A stretch of 5,006 nucleotides of DNA from Coriobacteriia bacterium (GTDB lineage: Bacteria > Actinomycetota > Coriobacteriia > Anaerosomatales > JAHIQC01), in contig JAURYZ010000251.1 of NCBI GenBank assembly GCA_030653635.1, forward strand, positions 1 to 5,006, given 5' to 3'. Numbering within the stretch: the stretch's first letter is position 1; every line of letters starts with the position of its first letter. This document shows, piece after piece, positions 1-5,006 of this stretch. Made by a program: the position numbers and the translations under genes. The notes under the pieces are model-generated. The model did not search any database, was not told the origin of the DNA, and saw nothing but the letters and a program-made list of their open reading frames with translations.

Positions 1-86
1 CGCGACGCCACTATTGGTCGCCCGCGCGCAATCAGCGTACCATGGCGAACCGGCCAAAACCCCCGCTTGAGCGAAGGTATTCCACC

Positions 87-881
87 TCACCACATGCGGC
101 GCCAGCCATCACGTATCTCAAGTCTGGCCGGGACGCCGAACAACTCGCCGATCAGCTCGTCGGAGAGCATCTCGGACACGGGACCATCGCGCAAGACCCG
201 ACCGTCTTTGAGCATCACGACCCGGTCTATCTCCGGCACGATGTCGTCGACATGGTGAGTGACGAGCACGATTCCGCGCCCGGCACGTGCAAGCTGACTG
301 AGCGCATGGCGTACGTGGTAGGCGCTCCCCGGGTCAAGCCCGGCGCACGGTTCATCCAAAACGAGCACCTGCGGATCGTGCACCAGCGCCCGCGCGATTA
401 TCGCGCGCCTCGCCTCGCCGGTGGACAGAGTGCTCATCGTGCGCGTCGCCAGATGCGAGATGCCCATGGTGACCAGCAGCTCCTCGGCATGTGAACGCAT
501 TTTGTGGGTTTGGTGCTGATGGCGGTACAAGCCAATGGAGCCGAAGTAGCCCGAGAGCACCGTATCGATCACAGGGATCGACAGGTCGTAGGTCTCCTGG
601 AGGCTGAAAGACACCACGCCGAGGAACGAGCGGGCCTCCAGCAAATCGATTCGCTCGCGTCCGAGCATCAGCACCGGTGAAGGCCGGCCTGCTTGGGGTG
701 CCAGCGGACGAATGTCACGTGTGAGCAGGCCGATGAGAGTGGACTTTCCCGAGCCGTTGGGGCCCAGAATCGCCACTCACTCACCTGCGCCAATCGCAAG
801 CTCGTCGATATGATGGATGGTATGGCCGTCGCGGGTGACGCGCGCGTCGGTGAGCTTGAGGAGCGGTTCTGTCGGATTCAT
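87..881 (-). pseudogene. Lone ABC-type ATP-binding protein (YlmA/ModF-like), interrupted by one in-frame TGA
   Basis: This is an ATP-binding subunit of the ABC superfamily. Read from the ATG at 881 it has 264 codons, a normal length for a single-domain ABC ATPase, but codon 35 (779-777) is TGA. The first 34 residues (ending IGAGE) are the usual N-terminal beta strands. The frame resumes directly at GTG 776 with VAILGPNGSGKST (Walker A, residues 40-48 of the full reading). Then come a Q-loop glutamine (about Q95), a signature LSTGE (152-156) instead of LSGGQ, Walker B VLVLDEP (about 172-178), a D-loop (GLD) and the H-loop histidine in VTHH (about 209). The LSTGE variant and overall pattern recall YlmA/ModF/PhrA-type cytoplasmic ABC proteins; the assignment is by memory of the family. 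No permease gene is visible. A protein started at GTG 776 (229 residues) would lack the N-terminal strands and the A-loop region. The gene may be a fresh pseudogene, a split-translated gene or a sequencing error. No clear Shine-Dalgarno precedes ATG 881. Confidence 0.75.
777..779 (-). other. In-frame premature TGA in the ABC ATPase gene
   Basis: On the minus strand the codons run GCA GGT GAG TGA GTG GCG ATT, giving A-G-E-stop-V-A-I. In ABC ATPases the position between GE and the Walker A strand is commonly a charged or polar residue such as Arg, so CGA to TGA is the simplest single change. The upstream 34 codons and the downstream 229 codons are in the same frame, so this is a substitution rather than a frameshift. 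The stop lies in a short GTGA tandem (GTGAGTGAGTG), which also places AGGTGAG three bases before the GTG at 776. Confidence 0.8.
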
Positions 882-974
882 GAGTGCATCGTAGCGCAGT
901 TTTGGTGGCGCGATGGTTGCCTCAACTCCCAAACCGCCCTTTGATCACTCTCGCTTCCATCATCGTAGGCACCC

Positions 975-991
975 CTTGCTTGTGCTTGCTT
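975..991. repeat. 7-bp direct repeat, CTTGCTT-GTG-CTTGCTT
   Basis: Two exact copies of CTTGCTT (975-981 and 985-991) are separated by three bases, giving a 10-bp period, about one turn of the helix. It lies in the divergent promoter region, so it could be a site for a regulator that binds tandem half-sites on one face of the DNA. A chance 7-bp repeat is also plausible. Confidence 0.3.
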
Positions 992-1115
992 CAGAATCCG
1001 ATTGCTCCCGAGTTGGTACCGTGATTCACTTTCCAAAGCACCACGTTTGCCGCCGGCGTACGGCTGTCGCATCATGGGGTCCAGCGGTTCTCACCGCAGG
1101 CACTGCCAGGCGATC

Positions 1116-1120
1116 GGGAG
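1116..1120 (+). promoter_or_regulatory. Ribosome binding site GGGAG that decides the start at 1126
   Basis: GGGAG ends five bases before ATG 1126. The open frame continues upstream to an ATG at 913, but that start has no comparable purine-rich site and the added 71 residues do not resemble a domain. The 1126 start also begins immediately before the recognisable N-terminal helices (LDLFFGEYAEETLAWLL). Confidence 0.55.
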
Positions 1121-1125
1121 CATCG

Positions 1126-3468
1126 ATGCAAGTCATCCCCAACGGCCTTGATCTGTTCTTTGGCGAATATGCCGAGGAGACCTTGGCTTGGCTGCTGACC
1201 TCAGATGAACCTTGGGCCGAGTGGGTGGCCCGAACCCGCATCATCGGCGAGGACCCCGCTAGCGACCCGGCGCAGAACGCGCGCTTGCGAGTCGTGGCCG
1301 ATCCGGCCGTCGCCAGGCTCATCGACTCGCTGCCGCCGTGGGGCGGCGAGGACGTCTCGGGCCACCACAGCCCTGCGTACCTCCCAAACCGCCTGAACTT
1401 GCTGGCCGACATGGGACTGCGCGCGGGCGACAGCCCAGTGCTGGATTCGCGACTCGAGCAGCTCATGGAGCACCAGGATCCCGAGGGGCGGTTCCTTTCG
1501 CTTGGCAAGGCACCCGGTCGGCCCAAACCCGAGTGGGGCTCTCTGTCATGCGACACGAACGTGATCACCGACGTGCTGCTGCGATTTGGCCTGGCCAAGG
1601 AGCTGTCAGTGCAGCGTGCGCTGGATCGCATCGTGGCCGATGCAGCAAAGACGCCTCAGGGGCGCGCGTGGCAGTGCATCCCGGAGACCACCTCGCTCTG
1701 GCGCGGCCCGGGTCGAAAAGCAGACGTCTGCCCCCAGGTCACCTTGGAGGGACTGCGCGCACTATCCCACCTGCAGGCAGCCAAGCGTCCCGCTTGGATG
1801 ATCGACTCGGCCCGCACGCCCCTTGAGGTGTGGCGCAGGCGCGTCGACGAACGCCCATACATGTTCGGGCACGGCTACCAGTTCAAGAGCGTCAAGTGGC
1901 CGAACTTCTGGTATGACGCACTGTGGGCCCTCGAAACGCTGGGCCGTTTCCCCGAGCTGTGGCTCGGACCCGATGCCCGCGAAACCGATCGTGTGGCCTT
2001 AAGCGAGATGCTGGCCTGCCTCATCGCGTACAACTTCGATCCTGACGGCCGCGTCACTCCTCGGCGTACCTACAAGGGGTTCGAGGGCTTTAGCTTCGGG
2101 AGCAAGAATGGGCCATCGCCGTTTGCGACGGCGCTCTCGCTCGCGGCGCTACTGCCATTCTCAGAACTTGCCGAGGAGACCCTGGCGATAGACGTCACCA
2201 CTCTTGCAAGCTCGAAAGGCGGCTCGGGGACGGCCGTGCCACCGAAGCGGGGCAAACCGCCAACCATATGTCCGATGCCCGTCTTGCAACTCACGGTAAG
2301 CCCTGAGCAGGCGATGGCCCACGTGCTCACACGCCAGCACCTGGCGAGCCGCTGGGACGCGGGCAGCATCGAGTCAGTGACCGCAGACCTCGTCGGGCTG
2401 CATAATGCGAGCCTGACCACCCCGTACGTTTCACTCTCGGCCAGGGTCAACGGATTCGCAAAAGGCCAGCTCGACGCGGCGCTCTACGATCGCCGCTCGT
2501 TGGTCCGGTTCCGCTGCATGCGCGGAACCGTCTTCACCGTGCGTCGCGAGATGCTCCCGGTCGTCTTTGCAGCTACAAGCTTTCCCGTCATCCGATTCGC
2601 GAGGCGCCATGCGGAGTTTGGAGGCGTCACCCGCGAAATCTACGAAGAGATGAAGCTTCGGATCCTAGATGTACTTGAGGGCGAGCCTTTGCCAACAGCG
2701 GTCATCAGGGAGCGACTCGGAACGCACGTTCATGGCGACGTGGCGGCGGCGATCAACCTGATGTGCGCCCAAGGTCTGCTGCTGCGCGACCGCCCCGTCG
2801 GCGCCTGGCAGGACAGGCGAGCAACGTATGTCGCGCTTAAGCAGGCGCTGCCCGAGATCCGCCTCGACTCGGTCACACAGGACAACGCCGTGCACTCGCT
2901 GGTGCGCTCGTATGTGCGCGGCTTTGGCCCGGTGAGCGTCAATGACGCGTCCTGGTGGCTCGCAATCGGTCGCCAGCGCGTCGAACGCGCGCTCGAGCAG
3001 CTTGAGGGCGAGATTGTGGAGATATTCATCGAAGGTCAGCCTGAGCCGCTCTTGCTGCACGCTGCGGATCTGGACGAACTTTCCTCGGCAAGTCTTTCCG
3101 AGGAGCCCCACGTCGTGCTGCTGCCGACGATGGATTCGCTCGTGATGGGATATGCGAGTCGCGGCCGGCTCATCGCCGATGAGTACGCGCCTTTCGTGTT
3201 CGATCAGTCGCGCAATATGCCGGCCACGGTGCTTGTGAACGGGCGCATCGCCGGGGTGTGGGACACGACCGGACAAGGGGCCGAGCCTGCGCTGCTGCTG
3301 CATCTGTTCCCGGGGACCGACCCGGATGCGGCGATCGTAGCCAGAGCGAAAGCTGTCGAAACGGGTGCGTTTTGGTTCGACCGCGAAGTCCCGGTGCGAA
3401 TGGTGGAGAGCATGATCCCGTTGCAGGATCGGCCACTTGGATGCGTGAATCGCCCGCTGCGTCCGTGA
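1126..3468 (+). CDS. Fusion protein: alpha/alpha-toroid (squalene cyclase/prenyltransferase-like) domain + HTH_42 (AlkZ/YcaQ-like) winged-helix DNA-binding domain
   Basis: A 780-residue protein with two parts. Residues 1 to about 350 are helical, with cyclase-like repeats (MEHQDPEGRF at 114; the segment from PYMFGHG at 244 to FWYDALWALETLGRFPE), suggesting an alpha/alpha toroid; its substrate is unknown. Residues 361-383 are a Ser/Gly/Pro/Lys linker. Residues 384-780, about 397 long, are by themselves a complete HTH_42 protein: VSLSARVNGF and RRSLVRFRCMRGT (about 435-468), a winged-helix segment (about 500-550), a WW motif (about 611), LLPTMDSLVMGY (about 664-676), and PATVLVNGRIAGVWD near the C-terminus. 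Characterised members (AlkZ of Streptomyces, YcaQ/AlkX of E. coli) are glycosylases that unhook DNA interstrand crosslinks, using a Q-x-Q or Q-x-D motif. Here the equivalent place appears to read GLHNAS (424-429), so glycosylase activity is uncertain. No signal peptide or membrane segment is seen, so it is probably cytoplasmic. It converges with psuG, 22 bp between stops. The HTH_42 assignment is firm; the toroid assignment is moderate. Confidence 0.8.
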   Translation: MQVIPNGLDLFFGEYAEETLAWLLTSDEPWAEWVARTRIIGEDPASDPAQNARLRVVADPAVARLIDSLPPWGGEDVSGHHSPAYLPNRLNLLADMGLRAGDSPVLDSRLEQLMEHQDPEGRFLSLGKAPGRPKPEWGSLSCDTNVITDVLLRFGLAKELSVQRALDRIVADAAKTPQGRAWQCIPETTSLWRGPGRKADVCPQVTLEGLRALSHLQAAKRPAWMIDSARTPLEVWRRRVDERPYMFGHGYQFKSVKWPNFWYDALWALETLGRFPELWLGPDARETDRVALSEMLACLIAYNFDPDGRVTPRRTYKGFEGFSFGSKNGPSPFATALSLAALLPFSELAEETLAIDVTTLASSKGGSGTAVPPKRGKPPTICPMPVLQLTVSPEQAMAHVLTRQHLASRWDAGSIESVTADLVGLHNASLTTPYVSLSARVNGFAKGQLDAALYDRRSLVRFRCMRGTVFTVRREMLPVVFAATSFPVIRFARRHAEFGGVTREIYEEMKLRILDVLEGEPLPTAVIRERLGTHVHGDVAAAINLMCAQGLLLRDRPVGAWQDRRATYVALKQALPEIRLDSVTQDNAVHSLVRSYVRGFGPVSVNDASWWLAIGRQRVERALEQLEGEIVEIFIEGQPEPLLLHAADLDELSSASLSEEPHVVLLPTMDSLVMGYASRGRLIADEYAPFVFDQSRNMPATVLVNGRIAGVWDTTGQGAEPALLLHLFPGTDPDAAIVARAKAVETGAFWFDREVPVRMVESMIPLQDRPLGCVNRPLRP

Positions 3469-3490
3469 GCGACGTGAGGCGGCAGGCGCG

Positions 3491-4408
3491 CTAGAGAGCC
3501 GCTGCGATGAGCGCCGCCACTCGCGCGTTCGAGTACACGAGCTGCTTGTTGGCCTCTTCTGTGACGCCACCCGAGAGCTCATGTAGCCTCGCGAGCAGGA
3601 AGGGTGTCACGGCTTTGCCTTGGATGCCGGCCTCATCGGCCTGCTCGAGCGCGGCTGCCGTCCAGGCGTCGAGCTCGGAATGCGGAATCTCATACTGGGC
3701 CGGGATGGGATTGGCGATCACCGTGCCGCCGCCCATGCCCATGTCCCGGCGAGCTCGAAGCGCTTCCGCGATCTGTTCGATGGAATCGACTCGATAATCG
3801 ACACCATGACCGCTCGTGCGGGAGTAGAAGGCGGGAAACTCGTCGGTCTGATAGCCAAGGACGGGCACCCCATGCGTCTCGAGCACTTCGAGCGTGAGCC
3901 CGAGGTCCAGTATCGACTTGGCGCCGGCACACACGACGGCCACCTCGGTACGCGCGAGTTCGAGCAGGTCGGCGCTCACATCGAAGCTCTCTTGCGCGCC
4001 TCGGTGCACGCCGCCGATACCACCGGTCGCAAAGACGCGGATTCCTGCCATCGCGGCAACAAGCATCGTTCCGGCGACCGTAGTGGCACCATCGGCTCGG
4101 GCAGCCACGAGAAGCGGTATGTCGCGCCGGGATGCCTTTGCGATCTTTTCGCCACTTGCGGTCGCGAGGTGCTCGATCTGCTCGTGCGAAAGCCCCACGA
4201 CCAGTCGGCCCGCGATGATCGCGATCGTCGCGGGGACAGCGCCTTGTTCGCGAATGACCCTCTCGGCTTCAAGCGCGCACTCCACGTTCGCGGGATATGG
4301 GAACCCATGCGAGATGATGGTCGATTCCAGCGCCACCACAGGAGCACCGGAGGCAAGCGCCTCGGACACCTCAAAGGCAACATCGAGAACCCCTGATCCA
4401 ATACTCAT
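3491..4408 (-). CDS. psuG: Pseudouridine-5'-phosphate glycosidase
   Basis: Cleaves the C-C glycosidic bond of pseudouridine 5'-phosphate, giving uracil and ribose 5-phosphate; a cytoplasmic, metal-dependent enzyme. The 305 residues match E. coli PsuG (about 312) from end to end. Conserved blocks are VALESTIISHG (25-35, containing the E. coli Glu31 equivalent, E28), GAVPATIAII (56-65), KASRRDIP (91-98), FATGGIGGVHRGA (126-138), and CAGAKSILDLGLT (160-172), where K164 corresponds to the E. coli Schiff-base lysine Lys166. Further blocks are GYQTDEFPAF, ANPIP and TPFLLARLHELSGG near the C-terminus. No key residue appears missing. The ATG at 4408 overlaps the stop of the upstream PfkB kinase in an ATGA, so the two are translationally coupled; its own ribosome binding site is weak (GCGGGTG upstream). 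The stop is TAG at 3493-3491. The identification is secure. Confidence 0.97.
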   Translation of the reverse strand: MSIGSGVLDVAFEVSEALASGAPVVALESTIISHGFPYPANVECALEAERVIREQGAVPATIAIIAGRLVVGLSHEQIEHLATASGEKIAKASRRDIPLLVAARADGATTVAGTMLVAAMAGIRVFATGGIGGVHRGAQESFDVSADLLELARTEVAVVCAGAKSILDLGLTLEVLETHGVPVLGYQTDEFPAFYSRTSGHGVDYRVDSIEQIAEALRARRDMGMGGGTVIANPIPAQYEIPHSELDAWTAAALEQADEAGIQGKAVTPFLLARLHELSGGVTEEANKQLVYSNARVAALIAAAL

Positions 4409-5006
4409 GACGCACCCGCTTTCATGATGTAATCGATCGCTTCGAGGCTGACCTGTCTGCTCACGGTCTCCTCGGCCATCAGTGTGAGCGCTGCTATGGC
4501 AGACGCAAAGCGTACCGCTTCGCCCATCGGGGCCCCCGCTAGCCTGCTGTATGCGATGCCTGCCGAGAACGCGTCGCCGGCTCCTGTGGCATTCACGACT
4601 CCGACCCTAAACGCAGGCACATGCCCCTCGTTGGACCCTTGCACCCAAAATGCTCCTGCCTCGCCCGCAGTCACGATGACGGTCTTGGCACCCAGGTCGT
4701 GAAGTCGTCTCGCCGTCGATGCGACATCGGCGGTGCCTTCAGGTTCGATGCCGAGAATCTTCGCAGCCTCGAGTATGTTGCACTTTAGAACGTCGATTGA
4801 GCCAATTATCGGCAGCACGCGCTTCGCTTTGGCCGTGGAGACTGGGTCGAACAGAATCGGACATTGCGCGTTATCACAAAGCCATGCCAAGGACGATGGC
4901 GCGAGGTTCGCGTCTGTCACCAACAGATCTGCGGCTTCGATGAGCTCACGCCGGAGTTCGAGTTGGGCGGGAGTTAGAAGCTCAAGGGCGCGCATGTCGG
5001 AAACGG
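4405..5006 (-). CDS. psuK: PfkB-family carbohydrate kinase, probably pseudouridine kinase (5' end beyond the window)
   Basis: The C-terminal 199 residues of a PfkB/ribokinase-family sugar kinase. The frame is open to the window edge, and the missing N-terminal part (about 100-130 residues in this family) would carry the sugar-binding lid. Visible motifs are VSDM, then LLVTDANL, ILFDPVSTAKA, LKCNILEAAKILG, AKTVIVTAGEAGAFW, and NATGAGDAFSAG (codons near 4595-4565), which is the PfkB signature 2. Its GAGD anion hole and catalytic aspartate (codon 4575-4573) are present. The ending LMAEETVSRQVSLEAI is typical of the YeiC/PsuK group. The stop TGA (4407-4405) overlaps the psuG start by four bases. 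PfkB kinases are hard to tell apart by sequence alone; the coupling to psuG is the main reason to call it pseudouridine kinase, which phosphorylates pseudouridine at the 5' position to make the PsuG substrate. The Met at 4995 is internal, not the start. Confidence 0.85.
   Translation of the reverse strand, partial: VSDMRALELLTPAQLELRRELIEAADLLVTDANLAPSSLAWLCDNAQCPILFDPVSTAKAKRVLPIIGSIDVLKCNILEAAKILGIEPEGTADVASTARRLHDLGAKTVIVTAGEAGAFWVQGSNEGHVPAFRVGVVNATGAGDAFSAGIAYSRLAGAPMGEAVRFASAIAALTLMAEETVSRQVSLEAIDYIMKAGAS

Larger units (their letters stand above)
882..1125. promoter_or_regulatory. Divergent intergenic region between the ABC gene and the fusion gene
   Basis: About 240 bp separate the two outward-facing start codons, so both promoters should lie here. 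For the minus-strand ABC gene, a TACGAT hexamer (893-888) sits six bases before ATG 881. It matches TATAAT at four of six positions and would give a leaderless or nearly leaderless transcript, which agrees with the lack of a Shine-Dalgarno there; no convincing -35 is seen. A second TACGAT lies at 968-963 on the same strand. For the plus-strand gene I see no convincing promoter pair. Reading 913-1125 in the frame of the fusion gene gives a composition unlike the rest of the protein (rich in His, Arg and Ser), so I treat it as untranslated. Confidence 0.35.

Noticed and set aside
1..90. Minus-strand frame open from a GTG at 90 (overlapping the ABC stop as GTGA) to the window edge
   Set aside because: Thirty codons are open and the overlap is of a common type, but the residues are not recognisable and 90 bases is too short to support a gene.
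42..494. 150-codon plus-strand open frame
   Set aside because: It lies opposite the ABC ATPase region that encodes the signature, Walker B and H-loop, and its product has no recognisable motif.
777..779. TGA read as selenocysteine or under an alternative genetic code
   Set aside because: No selenoprotein of this ABC family is known to me and the position is not a redox site. The fusion gene also ends at TGA, as does the PfkB frame exactly where psuG begins, so TGA works as a stop here.
913..1125. 71-codon upstream extension of the fusion gene starting at ATG 913
   Set aside because: No ribosome binding site is seen at 913, the encoded segment is rich in His/Arg/Ser with no domain character, and ATG 1126 has a GGGAG at the right place.
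2275..2277. Separate start codon for the HTH_42 half (ATG at 2275)
   Set aside because: No Shine-Dalgarno precedes it and the frame is continuous with the upstream domain, so one fusion protein is the simpler reading; internal initiation cannot be excluded.
3479..3502. Possible bidirectional terminator between the converging fusion gene and psuG
   Set aside because: Only a 5-bp GCGGC/GCCGC stem with a 14-base loop and no T-run on either strand; too weak to call.
2665..3582. 305-codon open frame on the minus strand, antisense to the fusion gene and the end of psuG
   Set aside because: The product is Arg/Gln/His-rich with no motif, and it lies opposite well-recognised HTH_42 coding sequence; it is a by-product of GC-rich codon use.
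3620..4396. 258-codon plus-strand open frame opposite psuG
   Set aside because: It is entirely antisense to a highly conserved enzyme gene, with no recognisable domain.

Overview
The window is 5.0 kb of high-GC, densely coded bacterial DNA. The GC-rich codon use, a pseudouridine catabolism pair, a YlmA/ModF-like lone ABC ATPase and a winged-helix HTH_42 (AlkZ/YcaQ-type) protein would suit a high-GC actinobacterial lineage such as Coriobacteriia, but no marker gene fixes the taxonomy, so this is only a guess.

Layout: (1) 87-881, minus strand: a soluble ABC-type ATPase whose reading frame is broken by one in-frame TGA immediately before the Walker A motif; everything downstream of the stop is intact. 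(2) 882-1125: a divergent intergenic region of about 240 bp, with a possible leaderless-type -10 for the ABC gene, a 7-bp direct repeat at a 10-bp period and a ribosome binding site for the next gene. (3) 1126-3468, plus strand: a 780-residue protein that looks like two complete proteins joined by a short Gly/Pro/Lys-rich linker, namely an alpha/alpha-toroid (prenyltransferase/squalene cyclase-like) domain of unknown function and a full-length HTH_42 domain of the AlkZ/YcaQ DNA glycosylase superfamily. Its putative catalytic segment does not show the canonical glutamine motif. (4) 4408-3491 and 5006-4405, minus strand: pseudouridine-5'-phosphate glycosidase (psuG), preceded by and overlapping by 4 bp a PfkB-family kinase that is very probably pseudouridine kinase (psuK) and is cut at its 5' end by the window edge. 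The fusion gene and psuG converge with only 22 bp between their stop codons.

How the parts work together: psuK and psuG form a translationally coupled operon that phosphorylates pseudouridine and then splits it to uracil and ribose 5-phosphate. The HTH_42 fusion and the ABC ATPase are divergently transcribed and show no evident pathway link to pseudouridine salvage. I see no RNA genes, CRISPR arrays, insertion sequences or prophage genes. The most unusual items are the two-domain fusion, the altered active-site segment of its HTH_42 half, and the single nonsense codon in the ABC gene.
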